Positions 45,230-64,000 of a stretch of 64,000 bases of DNA are shown piece after piece (the stretch's first letter is position 1; each line of letters starts with the position of its first letter). The position numbers were made by a program, and so were the translations under genes. The DNA comes from Drosophila miranda (Eukaryota > Arthropoda > Insecta > Diptera > Drosophilidae), in NCBI RefSeq assembly GCF_003369915.1, contig NC_046676.1, forward strand, positions 8,711,501 through 8,775,500, read 5' to 3'. The notes beneath the pieces are model-generated. The model searched no databases. It saw nothing but the letters and a program-made list of their open reading frames with translations, and was not told the origin of the DNA.

Positions 45230-48033
45230 CCAAGCGACGCCGACGCTGAAGCTGAAGCCCGGCCCCAAACATTTTCGACGGCCACCCAGCATGGGTCCCC
45301 AACTGAACTCTACGTGGACCTGAACACTTAGAGCAATGCGAGCACACGTGTCTGCGCATAGCTACAGGTAAAATGTTCACCGAACATTTGCGTATCCCTT
45401 CCTATCCCTATCCTGACTACTCCTTCGCTTTGGTCGTGACGTTTATTTCGCCGAGGAAATCCCAAATTGCTCTTAAGTTGTTTCGCGTTTGTATGTTTTC
45501 GTAGTCTTAAGAGAAATTTTTTACAAAATTTAAATTTGTATTATTGGCAGGATTTAAATATCCCAAAGCAAACTCTGGTTTTGCTCCAAATTCATCCGTT
45601 ACGTTGAAATTAGGGATATTTTCCATTTGGGTCTCTTCCTAAATTAAATGATTAAGTGATGCCCTGAAAATTTTAATTTTTCTCCTACGATTTGTTATGT
45701 ACTCCTATGTATATTTTTCCCCCATATTCTGTCTGTTTTAGAAAGAAATCTGTGTATTATGTATTATTTATTATCCAAGTATTTATCGTAAGATACATCT
45801 GTACTGCACTTGGAACATTCTGCATAGAATCGCAACTGTTTCATAGCCTAAAGATTGCTTTAGTTGGAATGAATCATTTTCGGGAGCGGCACATAACGTT
45901 TCAAGGTAAAAGCCCTGCCAGAGGTCTCACAAAACAGCTGCTCTTTTGTTGAAACCCCTTTCTTATCATACACTAATCGCAGCATAGTATAAATAAGTAA
46001 TCTATCAGGTTTTTAAAGAACGGGACAGAAAACTCATTCAAAGTCTATTAGGCAATGGACGCGATTACCAACACAACTTGCTCAGCGCTTAGTGATGATT
46101 GGTGATATTATTGCATAAATTCATCCATCAGAGCGTAAAAATGTAGCGTCTTAATACTTAATGGATGGCTTTTGGCTTAAATTGAATGACCAGATGTCGA
46201 TGAAAAGCAGATTGTTCCCACATCCATTGCATTTTTTTAAATTTATATTTTCATTCTGTTTCATGTTTAGTTCAATTTTAATTGCATATTTTTAAGGTTC
46301 TTGAAGGGGAGCGAATTGTATGTATCTGTATCCTGCAATCCACACCCCATCCAAAAAGAGTCTGCATCGGAAGGGAGCGCATAGTAAAATTAGTTTTGTT
46401 TTTGTTAATTACGATAAAAGATGTACAAGAGAAACGTCCGTCAACACTTTCCTAAACAATATTAATAATCGCCCAGAGTATTGAAAAGTGCGCAAAAGTA
46501 AAACGGCTTCACAAATCAAATAAAACTAAATATACACATACAAAACAAATGTATGTTATTGATGGCATGCATGCACATAGTTCCATTTTAGCCAATTATT
46601 TTAATCTGTAAAAATAGTGATTTTACTCGGTATTTCTTATTTGTGACTCAGCAAGGGCAGTGATAAACGATTCGGTTTGCTTTGCCGTTTATTAGAGAGA
46701 CAGGCCGCGAAAAATGGTTTATTTGTGTAAAACTGCCATTGTTTCTCTTTTGGGCACAATATAGTATTTGTGTGTTTGGTTTTTTTTTACACTTTTTCAC
46801 CAGGATTAAGCAATCAAACGAGAAGCGTTAAGTAATACATTTGATACACTATAATCCCAGAAACACACAACATCCAAAGCAAAAGAAATCTGTTAAACCA
46901 ACGGATACAAGAAAAATTATATGTCTATTTTATTAGTGGAGGAAAGATAAAGATATATCTCTCTATTGTATAAAATAGTTTTGGGTCGTCGTCGTAGCCC
47001 GAAAACGTATTTTGGCGGGGGTTGGCGCACGATACTAGCGAGTGTGTAGGGGGCGTGCCCCCTAGTATATATACATATATTTATACATGTCGACCCTAAT
47101 TGTACTTGAACCGAGCATTTGTATACGCTCTTTAATATATATATACTTATATATATATATATATGTATACACCCACAAATTTAAAAGCTGTAAATGTGCA
47201 ACCCAAATGACAATTGTTTTATTTGTGTTGGGACCCCTGGGACTGAATTCTATGGAACCATACCGCTAAGCCACTACGAAATAAGGGTATGGAGGGAACC
47301 GCAAAGCAAGTTCCTTGAGCAGAAGTTGGCTGAAATGGACAGATTCCCATCCGGTGCCAGGCAGGATTGAAGAGATTGCTGAAATCTTCAAGTCCTTACT
47401 GAAGACAATGGCACATTAAAGGGCTTGCCTACTCGGGCAATACTCTACATACCGTAAAATTAATGCCGATACTAGCCGGATCACCATTCGGGAAAGATAC
47501 GGGACCGTGGAGCTGTTCCACAGATAGGCAAAGCACATCCTACAGGCCTTTAATGATATAGAATACTGCTTTGCAGTCTTCATTGATTTATTCGATGAAA
47601 TTTGGCATGCATGCCGTTCTACTGAACAAAAGTAAAAAGCTCTTTGCAGCATAATATTACTGTGTCCTATGATCATACTAGGAAGCAATCCCTGCTGAAG
47701 CCTGAAAGCACTCATCGAACACACCCTACCTATACAGTTGGGAGGGAATATTTGTGAATATATATAAGAATATTTTTAAGTCCTCTTGCGCAAAACATGA
47801 GATTTGGTTTTGTGCTTTATCATTTTTAACTATTTAACAAAAGTTAAGATAAATTTAAAAAGCGCGCCAAGTCAGTGCTGTGCAATGGGGTTTCACTGTG
47901 CATTTTTGAACACTACTCATCGCTGGAACAGCTGTTTGACTCATCATCTGCAAAAAAGGAAAATTTGGGAGACAATTTAATTTAATAATATAAAAAGTCT
48001 ACACGCACAACGCACAATAAGAACGGATTGAAG
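45230..48033. other. Intergenic, 2.8 kb
   Basis: ANKRD13C homologue 3' UTR on the left. Then AT-rich sequence, an AT microsatellite at about 47130-47165, a decayed LINE reverse-transcriptase fragment at about 47280-47745, and the EMRE promoter on the right. No intact gene seen. Confidence 0.55.
47280..47745 (+). mobile_element. Decayed jockey-like LINE reverse-transcriptase relic
   Basis: With stops and frame changes, the plus strand still reads RYGTVELFHR, then AKHILQAFND and YCFAVFIDLFDEIWHA. These match the reverse-transcriptase palm of jockey-clade LINEs (the GTVEQLHR, AFNDK and YCAAVFLDVSQAFDKVWH blocks). It is an old, inactive fragment with no ends recognised. Confidence 0.7.
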
Positions 48034-48324
48034 ATGATTGTGTCGCGCTTGACATTTCCACTCCAGGCTGCAAAGCAGGTTGCCCGCAAAGCTGCAGGCA
48101 ATCCTAGCAACAGCATCATCCAGCGTCGCCACATGTCGGGTGTGTATTTCCGCAGTGGGGCCCTCAAGCCAAAGCCCGACGAGATGCCCTTCGGCCTCTT
48201 CGCCATCTTTTGTGCCGTTATACCAGGACTCTTTATTGGCGCCACTATAAGCAAGAATGTGGCCAACTTTTTGGAGGAGAACGATCTGTTTGTGCCCTCC
48301 GATGACGACGACGATGAGGACTAA
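48034..48324 (+). CDS. EMRE: Essential MCU regulator (EMRE)
   Basis: Single exon, 96 residues. The N-terminus is basic and Ala/Gln-rich (a mitochondrial presequence), with the RRHMSGVYFRSGALKPKPDE region before the single membrane helix (MPFGLFAIFCAVIPGLFIGA). The tail is strongly acidic (PSDDDDDED). These are the defining parts of EMRE, the inner-membrane subunit that links the calcium uniporter pore MCU to MICU1 and is essential for animal mitochondrial calcium uptake; the Gly/Ala-rich helix binds MCU and the acidic tail binds MICU1. I chose the ATG at 48034. An AATAAA at 48595-48600 is the likely polyadenylation signal. Confidence 0.95.
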   Translation: MIVSRLTFPLQAAKQVARKAAGNPSNSIIQRRHMSGVYFRSGALKPKPDEMPFGLFAIFCAVIPGLFIGATISKNVANFLEENDLFVPSDDDDDED

Positions 48325-50793
48325 TCAAACCAAGCTCACCTCACCGACTGACGAATTCTGACGGGAGTCTGCCCTAGTCGTGATGAACAACTATAACCAA
48401 TGGTGGTTCTTCCTCCTTTTGCACTAAGCCAAATGTTTATTCATTTATTAGCTATTTATTCAATGTAAATCTCCACTCTTAAGATCCCAAAGCTCTCACA
48501 TTTTATACTCTTGTTTGTATGTACTTACCACATCCTGCTTTAAAATGTTTCAATGTTCTATGGATAAGATTGATACGCTGACGACTGTTAGTTCAATAAA
48601 TAAAAAGTTTATTTGCCTATCATAATGTGATATTCCCCCAATATGTTTGACAATCTCAGATTACATAATGGCCAGATGGACTGGACCAATTTGTGGGCTG
48701 ACTAAAATTTAGTATATACATACATATACATATGTACATACATATGGATATGTATACCGCCCACATTTGTTATTCCCATTCCCCAAAAAAGCATTGAAAA
48801 GAGCAAACATGTTTTTTGCCGAAGTGGAATTTTATTGTAATTAAATTTGGGTGTACAAAGGTTTTTCTCTTTACTGAATTTTGCTCTCTGGCGACTATTA
48901 CATTTTTCTGGGATTGCTTCAAATTTTAACAATTCTATTTTCTGAATTATACAAATTGTGGTTTATATCGCTTGAATACATATATATCCGCTATATATAT
49001 AATTGTGTGGTTTGCTTTTATTTTTTGAAAAGTAAAAGAGTTCCATCTCGCAATTTGGATTACTTCAATCTTCAGCAAATCTCTGAAATATCCTCCAGTT
49101 CGGATTTTTGGGTTTTTTTTTATAGTTCGTTTTCCTTTCTTGTTCTTGTTCTTGGTTTTGTTGTTTGCGTTTTTTTAAATATTTTGCATTTATTGCGTAT
49201 AAATGTTTTTTGTATTTTGCAATTTTTTCAAAGATTTTTTGTTTTTAGTTTGTTTAATAAAAAAATATGAATTTCACATCCCCGACAGACACTTGGAGGC
49301 GTGGTGACCTATCTGTTTGCTTTAATATATCGTATGAATGGTGTAAAAAACAGTATTTATTTATATTCAATAATCTTTTTTCTCGCTATAACAGAAGTCT
49401 GAACGCAATTAGGGACATTGGCGATCGCCTGCCCCGTTTTCGTTCGTTAAATATTTTTTGCAAATTGTAATAAAGGTGTGTGGTGTGGGTGGGGGGGTCC
49501 CCTTTTCTCGGATAAACACAAAATCCGGCTTGCAATGGATTTATTTTGCCTCTACTTCTACTTGTAGTCTCTTTCATCCCCATCAGTATGCTCTCCCTCC
49601 GTACGGGGGTTGCGCTTTAGCGCTTTTCTTGTTTATTTTTCTTTGTTTTTTGTTTCCGTATATGTTTTGTTTTAATATGTGTGTTTGTGTGTGTGTGTTG
49701 GTTTGTGTTTGTGTGTATATATATTTTCTTTTTTTGTGCTTTTACATATTTTTGCAATTTTTTTGTTGGTTTTTACACTTGTTTTATACGTGTCGCGTTC
49801 ATTTTTCAACATGTGTTCTCTCTTCTCTGCTGTTGGTATTTGTATTTTTCTATCTTTTTTAAAGTAGCAAAAACTTGACTCTCATATTCTTGCGGCTTGC
49901 GTTTTTCCCTTTTCTGCGCTTCTTTCTTTACATTTCTGTTCTGTTCTGCTCGCAGTTTCCTTTCACATTTTTTCGTTTTTTATTTTAACATTTTTTGCAA
50001 TTTTTTTGTGTTGTTTTTCTTTACTTTTTTAAAAGTGTGTGTGGATCTCTCGCTTTGCTTCTTTCGCTTTTTCTAAACACAAAGCTTTTTTATAGTTTTG
50101 ATTTTTGATTGAGAAATAAAAAAAAAAATTACATTTCGCTTTCGTGTTGTTTTTGTTATTGAAAAGTGTGGACGAAAAAAAAAGGTTTTGAAAAAGCTAG
50201 AAACTGCTCTAAATTTTTAAACGTATCTTATCCGACTAGTCTTGCCACAATCTTTTTCTTGAATTGTGTTTATTTTTCATTTCTATTTTTTACGCATATA
50301 CAGAATAAAATTGAAACAATTTAAGCAATGCCAAAAAATAAATGTTCAATTCGCATTTTGTTCTCTTTTCTTCTTCTTTGTTTTTCTATAAAATTGCAAA
50401 AATTGATTTGGGGGATATTCAAATCGATTTGCGGAATACGTGTTTCTTGCTTTTCTTCCTTTTTCTTCGTGTTCTGGCGTAAATGCGTTCGAAATTAAAT
50501 GATTCTTTTAAGTGGTTTCTGGGATTGAGAAAAAAGGCTGTAGCTCTTTGCGACGTTCCAACCCATAAGTTGTTGTGTGTTCATTGTTTGTCCTTGGAAG
50601 CCGTGCATTCTTTGCACGAAAATTATTGAATGCGAATTGTTGTTGTTAATGAATTGAAAGTAAAGAGGAAAACTGCAAGAGAATGAAGTGAACATTAGAA
50701 ACCACGGCCCAAGGCTTTCAAATGCGGAAATACATACTTTTTTGGATGTCGAGTGTTCTGTGTAAAATTTTCATCCGCTTTTGTGGTTCGAGC
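48325..50793. other. EMRE 3' UTR and long pAbp 3' UTR
   Basis: EMRE 3' UTR up to about 48610. Beyond it, very T-rich plus-strand sequence (A-rich on minus) with TG repeats at about 49680-49720 is probably the long 3' UTR of pAbp on minus. Apparent open frames here are low-complexity Phe/Leu/Cys runs and not credible. Confidence 0.5.
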
Positions 50794-57558
<6,765 letters not shown>

Positions 57559-60500
57559 TTAGACTCCATTTGTCGTTGTCGCTGCATCTCCACCCCATTC
57601 CACAAGGTACTGAACCTGACCATTTCCCGTGCGGCGTTTGGCTCGGATGGCAAACGGTTCACCGGCATCAATGCGATTCATGGCGCCACCAAAGTACTTG
57701 TTCACAGACTTCTTTAGATCCAGTATCGAGTGTCCATTGCCAGCACTGCTGCTTCCACTGGTTGCCGTCGAGCTGTTGGAATTTCTGCGACTCTCGATGG
57801 GAGTGCTGCGAGCGAACTTTTGCGGCCGTTGGCGCAGTAGACGGCCATGCGTAGGCTTTTCTGGCGGCGGCAGCGAATCTTTGGCATATAGGGGAAAGTA
57901 TGGGCTGGATAAAGGATTGATGGTCGTCGTATTGATAATCTATATACAAAAAAAAAAACAACAAATTTGTATGATTCAAGTAGATCAGATTTCAATCGTT
58001 CTGGGCTCTTACCTCGACGGTTGTCATGCGGCGATTTCGACGCTTGCGCACCTCCTGGTTGGGGCCTATGGTTATATCTTTGGCACTCAGTCTTCGCTTT
58101 ATGGTGCGCACGACGCGCGGCTGATCCATTCCGCCTCCCTTTAGCTTAAAAATTCTGTTGATGACGCTATCGACTGCAATGCCCGTTCCCGTTCCCAGCC
58201 CGAATGCCAGGCTGCTTTTCCCTTGTGATGATTTTTTCGGTGTGGCCATAAGAAACGGATTGTTGCGGCCTCGAAAATTTACTGGCGGCGGTATAATGAG
58301 GTCCAGGGAGCTGGTGCCCCGACTGCTGCTTGAATTCTCATCGGACGAAAGATCACAGTGGTTTCGGCTGCTGTCGTAGCGCCTAGACAAGTGGAAAGCC
58401 TTCCGTTTGCGGCTGCTCTTGGCGTTTGGTTGCGGTTGAATAGGTGCTGGCAACTTTCCATGGTCACCATCGTTGGCATTATCATCGGCTAGGTCGAGTG
58501 TGTCCACTTTATCGAGGTGCTTCTGCTGCAGCTCCTGCTCTTCAGGGGTTTTGTTGGCTTTCTTTTTGGCTTTCTCAATGAACTGCTTTATCGGTATCTC
58601 ATCCTCGCTGGTATTGGCCGCCTCCTCCTCATCCGTACGGAACTCGTACACATCTTTGGACCCACTCTCACTCTCTTTCCCTGGCATTAGCAGTATGTTG
58701 AACCTATTCACCAGAACCGCATCACAGACCTCCTCGTGCGGTTGCAGCCACACTTTTGGTGTCACGGGTGGCCCACTGTGCCGCAGGGCAAAAAAGCTTG
58801 GATCCCGCTTGAACTCACGTCCGCACACAAACCTCCCTGTGTGATCCTTCAACGTTTGCTTGATGCGTTCCATTAGTGCCGTCTCTGGCAGAGTCTTCCA
58901 TTGCTCGGCTATGGGGAGCTTGTGGCGCTGCTCGAGGACGAATGGCAAGATGTCTAGCAGATGATGATACTTCTGATTATGATGCTTGCGCAGATTATAG
59001 AGCGCAATGTGGAGCATATCCACCCAGTCGATTTGAATGCGCCGCACATATTCCACGCCATCGTTGCACACCGTGCAGCAGAATACAAAAAATCTGAAAA
59101 AAAAAAAAATTTAATTACCATTAGATGCTGGCTCTCAGTGAAACGAAAGTGAAAAGCGTTCTCCTTACGTGTCGCCCCGCAGCAGTTTTTCTTTAAAGTT
59201 CTGCATGCACTGAGTGTGGAACCAGTTCTGACATTTGCAACACTGCAGCATGTTGTGATTGAATTTTCCCGGCTTGCCGCAGTAGCAGTAGATTTGCTCC
59301 TCGTTGACCCGATGCTTCTCATCCCAGCTGAGTTTATCCGCCTGAGGAACGAACCAATAATAATCAATAATCAATAATCCTGTGCAATAATCCGTACTTT
59401 GCATGATCTACTCACATGATATGGCAACTGACGGCAAATCCCTGGAGGCTTCTTCGCTGTTTCATAATTCAATGGCTGTTGCATTTTCATGGGCTTCGCA
59501 CATCGCTTGCAGCTCCAAATTCCACTGCCATGGGCTATTTCGGTGGTACAGCCACGATGGTAGCCCCGGCCGCAACGTTCGCAGATTTCAACGACATCCT
59601 GTTGGTCCAAGCGCTTGCAGGCCACACACATGGGTCCACTAACCGAGGCATTAGAATAATTCGAGCCACTGCCGGCTCCTCCATCGCCACCTGATGAGCC
59701 GGCGCCCAGCTTCCGTAGCTTGTCCAGCTCGTGCCACTGTTCCGATTTATCATCGAACCGGATTAGAAACTGATCGGGTTTTTTACCAACAATGGTTCCC
59801 AAATACAGTCTTCCATCGTCGCACTTAACGAATACATCCTCCTGTAGTGAGTAGCTAATAGCGGGGGGCGACGGCATTGGAGGTGTCGGCGGCGCTGAGT
59901 CGGTGCTCTTGAAGCTCGGCTTCATTTGGCTCGACACTTTAAGCAGCGTCGGTATGGCTATGGGTATGGGTGTGGATGTGGGTGGTGGTGGAGGCGAGGG
60001 CGAAGACTTTCCGGGAGAACTCATTGTCTCCGGTGTGGTTGGCGGCGTTTGAGGTGTCGTTGTGGTGGAGTCCGGTTCATCTATGACTATCACAGCGACA
60101 GTAGGTGTCGTCCCTCCACCAGAGCTGCTGCTGGAAACGGAACTGCTGCTACTGCTACTGCTATCGGCCGTACTGCTGTCAATGAGCGACAGGATAGACT
60201 GGGCCTTGTGCTGTATAGCTGGGATGATGGGTGAAGGCTGCTGGGCCGTGCCAAGAGATGTGGTGAGGTTGGTACTGGCGGCGTCTGCATAGTGATTGTT
60301 TATGCATATATTGATGCGGTCATAGACCGCATGCGGCTGGTTGTGTGACGAATGGACCACTTGCTCCCGGGGTGGCGGTGGGAGGTGTTTGCCAGTCACC
60401 AGGCCTTGATTCAGCTGCTTAGTGGACGTGGGTGCTCCAGCCTGGCGTGGTGTCAAATAGTAGGATTGAACGGGTGATGATTTATTAAGACTGTACACAC

Positions 60501-60897
60501 TGGGAGCAGTGGATATAATGCGTATGTTGTTAGCATTAAACGGGTTGGAATTGGAAGTGGATGAGCTGGCAGCCTGCTGCTTGGTCAGAGGGTTCTGCTG
60601 GCCATAGCTGTTGTTTATTTGTATGGTTCTGGGATGCGTTGGCTGCGTTGTGGTTGCATAATATCGCTTCGGTCTATTGGTAGGTCCGCAAGGGGCGATT
60701 CCCTGTGTGGATGGCAGGATTTGGTAAGTCATCCATTGGGGCTGCTGTACATGCTGGTGCTGCTGCGGCAAGTAGCTGTAGGTTGGAGCTGGGGTGGGAA
60801 CGGGTGTGGGAGCTGTGAGTGGCGGCTGCTGCTGCAAGAACGGCTGGGCAACATTTTGTGGTGTGTGCTCATGTTGCATGTGAAAATGGTTGTTCAT
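57559..60897 (-). CDS. Pcl: Polycomblike, PRC2 accessory protein
   Basis: Four exons, 60897-59416, 59341-59169, 59093-58013 and 57939-57559, give 1038 residues, close to the D. melanogaster protein as I recall it. A long Gln/Pro/Ser-rich N-terminus is followed by a Tudor domain at about residues 350-405 (DVFVKCDDGRLYLGTIVG). PHD1 lies at about 425-475 (CVACKRLDQQDVVEICERCG), PHD2 at about 510-560 (YCYCGKPGKFNHNMLQCCKC), then the extended winged-helix region (DMLHIALYNLRKHHNQKYHH). The C-terminal chromo-like MTF2 domain contains NKYFGGAMNRIDAGEPFAIR and RVQYLVEWGG-like sequence. Pcl/PHF1/MTF2/PHF19 proteins recruit and stimulate PRC2 for H3K27 trimethylation at Polycomb targets. Length and order are normal. 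Confidence 0.96.
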
Positions 60898-61914
60898 CTT
60901 TGTTGTTGTGTGAGTTTTATGTGCGGATTATTGTGCGCAGTCTTTTCTGGAAAGGAAAAGAAGCATCCTTCGATTAGTACAGCCGGCTTTTAAATTTTCT
61001 TTCGCGTTTGATTAATTATCACCGGGCTCAGCTCAGCAATCTGGCGCCTTTTTCAATGAATTTGTTGTTGCTTTGCCCCAATACACGCTCACTCAAATTA
61101 CACGTATAGAAGTCTAGAAGCGGGCCCTTTTGTATTCTGTCTTTCTACAATCGTATTTTTCCACACGCACGACGGGACACATTTGCAATGGCGATTTTAC
61201 TCACCTTTCAGTGTTTTTCAACGCATGGATTAAATTAGCAATGCATTGAAATACATTCAGTTGTAGGTTTTAAGTATAGTTGTGCATGGTTCATCATTAA
61301 TACAAGCAAAAATGCACTAAAACAATCACTTGCTTCGGCAATTAAAAGAGTCAGCCATTTTTCAACATTTCCGACAAAGTAACGCAAAAAAACGCCAAAC
61401 GCGTGAATGGTCTGTTTTTGGCTAAAGTTAAGGTTTCTTTGTAACCATAGCGTTTTTGATTTATTGAGAGTTGAGATGTTTTAGTTTCGAAATTCGGATT
61501 CGTCAGCTATTTAAAATAGGTTGAGTTCTTTGGCACAATATGTTATTTGCGTTGCTTCATTTTGGCGCAATTCTTTCTGCTTTCTAGCATTCTAACATTC
61601 GTGTGACTCAGCCACACTTATAATCGCCGACAAAAACGAATGAAATCAAAGTTTAAATCAATTCTAGCAATGCCGTATGTTTTTGAAAATGAACATTTTA
61701 TAACGCCCTTCGGTGCTGTAATAGTGATGTTTTTCCTTCTTGTAGAGTTTCAGAATCTCTCGCTCCGGCAGGTGGCTTCCGATACTGTAATCGGAGTGGT
61801 TACTCAGGTGTTGGGCAGCATTTAAACTGAATAAAGTCAGAACCATTCCTTGCAAAACATTCTTAAAGACAAGCAGTCTAGTTTCAAATTAAAATCAATA
61901 ATTCAGTTAAGGGA

Positions 61915-62164
61915 AATTGGGGTCAAAATTCAAATAATTGTAAGCGCCAGAATATGCCAGGCTAGCCGATATATCGGCTGACGTCTGAGCAGACGCCATC
62001 GATTCATATAAATAGCAGCTGTGCAAGTCTCGATAGGTCTTTTTTTCTGACGAGCGGTAGCGATAGACGCGAGACAAAACGAAGAAGTGAGAACAATTTT
62101 TTGTTCGTCAAATTCCATAAAAGTTCAAAACTTCAAAAGTTGAAAACATAGTAAATGTGGATTT
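61915..62164. repeat. 250-bp direct repeat, left copy (TATA-containing)
   Basis: Same sequence as 62355-62604 apart from about three substitutions. It contains a palindrome (GCCGATATATCGGC) and a TATA-type element (TATAAATAG) at 62007-62015. The copies are offset by 440 bp and separated by 190 bp of unrelated sequence. Confidence 0.9.
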
Positions 62165-62354
62165 TATTATTATTATTATATAAAGCTAATAAATAGTTAA
62201 AACTAGGTATTAACAGGGTATGGGGCTATAGCTGCTGAGGCCTTAAGCTCACTATAGTATTATTATACGTTTGAGGATGTATGTACCTATATACATATGT
62301 ACAGGGTTGGTTCTATACGTTATATGTTGTGGAGGAATTATTATCTAAAATACT

Positions 62355-62604
62355 AATTGGGGTCAAAATTCAAATAATTGTAAGCGCCAGAATATGCCAG
62401 GCTAGCCGATATATCGGCTGACGTCTGAGCAGACGCCATCGATTCGTATAAATAGCAGCTGTGCAAGTCTCGATAGGTCTTTTTTTCTGACGAGCGGTAG
62501 CGATAGACGCGAGACAAAACGAAGAAGTGAGAAAAATTTTTTGTTCGTGAAATTCCATAAAAGTTCAAAACTTCAAAAGTTGAAAACATAGTAAATGTGG
62601 ATTT
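62355..62604. repeat. 250-bp direct repeat, right copy (TATA-containing)
   Basis: Second copy of 61915-62164, with TATAAATAG at 62447-62455. It lies about 415 bp upstream of the Hsf start codon. Near identity implies recent duplication or gene conversion. Confidence 0.9.
62447..62455 (+). promoter_or_regulatory. TATA-like element in the duplicated segment
   Basis: TATAAATAG, present identically in both copies of the direct repeat (the other at 62007-62015), oriented toward Hsf. A start site about 30 bp downstream would fall near 62480. Whether Hsf uses it is not shown. Confidence 0.35.
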
Positions 62605-63020
62605 AGTTTGGACTAAAGTGTAAAAACACTAAAGAAATTTTAAGAAACGATCTAACAGTGAGTGAATTGTTTAAAGCCAGAAAATTGTTAAGGTAGGTGT
62701 AGGCGGAGAGAAAGAAAGAGAACTTGAAATAAATGTGTGTGCAGGTTTTAAGTATGTATGACGCATTTGGCCATAATTGAAAATATCAAAGTTGCAACTT
62801 AACTTTCACATCAAATCGCATTTCGTCAATCGTGTCGTACCTGCCCACACATGCAGACATATGATCATATCCATATATGCGCATGCAGCCACAAACACAC
62901 ACACACACGTAGCGCTAATGGGGCTGAACTGTGGACCAGAGTAGAGCGTGTTGAAAATTCATTGATTTAATTTGTTTCCCATTCGTTTTTCGGGTATTTA
63001 TTTGCAGTTGTAGTGACTAT

Positions 63021-63984
63021 ATGTCCAGGCGTTCATCTGTCAAAGCCGTGCAACACAGGCACGAGTTCAGTGAGGAGGAGGACGACGAAGAGGAGCGCTC
63101 TCTGCGTCGCAATATGTATTCATCCGGGGATTTGGGCATGGGCAGCGGTGTGCCCGCCTTTCTGGCCAAGCTGTGGCGCTTGGTAGACGACACCGAAACC
63201 AATCATTTGATTTTTTGGACGAAGGTAACGATTCAAAAGCCGCCATATTGTTTATTTACCTTGCTTTGCTTCTCTTTCCCCATTTACTCTTTTTTTTTTT
63301 TATTAGCATGGCAACAGAAACAACAACGAGTGCAGGTGCTTTACGCTCTGCTCTCTGCGTTTTAGCTTTCTCTCTGTCGTCGTAGTTGTTGTTGTTGTTG
63401 CTGCTGCTGCTTACAGTGTGCCTCTCTGCACGTATGCATTGTTGTAATGCGATTTGCATAAACCACAGAAGTGCGTACGTGCGTGCCCTCTGAAAATTTT
63501 CCGCTCCTCGCCCGCTCCAGCTGTCAGTCGGGAATTTTCCCCCTCTACGGTGTTTTGACTTGGTTATTCTGTTTAGCAATTACATAGATAAGAGAAAATC
63601 CAATCGTTTCTCTTACCAAAGAGTGCGACCTGATAACAGCCAGCGTCCCAATCAATCACTTGATGAAATATTTGCTCACATTATACATGCATATGCGTAT
63701 GTACATTCACATGTGTGTGCTTATAATTAGATACTTATTTCTGTGACCACATACATACATACATACATCTTTACATGGGGCTTATCGCTAGTTTTGGACT
63801 TTTATTTGGCATACCGCAACTTTGTGTTTGATATCCACTTATCAGCGTGACTTTCCATATTACTTTCGATTCCAGGATGGCCACAGCTTCGTCATACAAA
63901 ACCAGGCGCAATTCGCGAGGGAACTGCTGCCCCTCAACTACAAGCACAACAACATGGCCAGCTTTATCAGGCAGCTGAATATGT
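63021..63984 (+). CDS. Hsf: Heat shock factor, first two coding exons (runs off window)
   Basis: Exons 63021-63224 and 63876-63984; the second ends in a GTAAGT donor in phase 1, and the gene continues beyond 64000. The N-terminus is basic then acidic ([12 protein letters not shown]). The HSF DNA-binding domain begins at about residue 40 ([14 protein letters not shown]), continues across the splice ([15 protein letters not shown]), and reaches the recognition helix ([13 protein letters not shown]). Trimeric HSF binds nGAAn arrays and drives heat-shock genes; flies have this single HSF. Position and exon phase match the expected split within the domain. The intron (63225-63875) contains poly-T and CTG/TTG repeats but no gene. 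An acceptor TTTGCAG just upstream of the ATG indicates a 5' UTR intron. Confidence 0.96.
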
Positions 63985-64000
63985 GTAAGTACAAAGGACG

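Larger units (their letters stand above)
60898..63020. other. Divergent region between Pcl and Hsf
   Basis: Pcl 5' UTR and promoter on the left. In the middle, a 250-bp segment occurs twice (61915 and 62355). On the right are the Hsf promoter, 5' UTR and the acceptor TTTGCAG just before the Hsf start. A (CA)n tract lies at about 62893-62908. No other gene is credible. Confidence 0.5.

Noticed and set aside
49458-49878. Overlapping frames rich in Phe, Cys, Val and Leu
   Set aside because: They are translations of T-rich and TG-repeat sequence in the pAbp 3' UTR.
61640-61825. 61-codon plus-strand frame with one hydrophobic segment
   Set aside because: It is too short and isolated, with no homologue I recognise and no supporting transcript signals.

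Overview
This is a gene-dense piece of Drosophila nuclear DNA. Introns are short with GT..AG ends, and almost every gene is a close homologue of a known D. melanogaster gene of chromosome arm 2R (Muller element C). Gene order, divergence and repeat content suggest a species outside the melanogaster subgroup, possibly the obscura group. That placement is inference, not a read-out. Exon coordinates were joined by hand from splice signals and reading phase, so all splice models are predictions.

Layout. (1) 0.9-22.4 kb: Pex13 (+), Dp (-), the F-box gene Fsn (+), a small COP9-signalosome subunit gene (CSNAP/COPS9-like, -) divergent from a CZIB-like zinc protein gene (+), an organic-cation-transporter-like MFS gene (+), a TMEM186-like mitochondrial gene (-), an unorthodox aquaporin (+), a small tetraspan membrane protein (+), a PAR/E4BP4-type bZIP gene (-) and a small orphan gene (+). 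From memory, several of these are neighbours around cytological 49F-50A in D. melanogaster. (2) 22.4-26.8 kb: a decayed region with a multiply frameshifted Tudor/CCCH gene copy (Krimper-like architecture), split by a 5'-truncated LINE fragment. (3) 26.8 kb to the end: Nup75 (+), naus (-), a NOA1-like mitochondrial GTPase (-), lolal (+), adipose (-), an ANKRD13C homologue (+), EMRE (+), pAbp (-), Pcl (-) and the first two coding exons of Hsf (+), which runs off the right edge. From memory these lie around 55A-C in D. melanogaster, so the decayed region may mark a rearrangement breakpoint.

The genes are mostly unrelated housekeeping functions: peroxisome import, cell cycle, nuclear pore, translation, Polycomb silencing, heat shock, and mitochondrial assembly and calcium uptake. 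They do not form one pathway. The unusual content is between them. First, a diverged four-copy repeat family lies just upstream of four transcription units, always in the sense direction. Two copies end in an identical pair of Motif 1-like core-promoter elements. Second, intron 1 of pAbp carries, on the opposite strand, a 168-bp tandem array that looks like repeated phase-1 exons: a signal-peptide-like first exon, repeated open exons, a terminal exon with a stop, and a downstream AATAAA. Third, a TATA-bearing 250-bp segment is directly duplicated upstream of Hsf. Fourth, the TMEM186-like start codon appears to be assembled across an intron.
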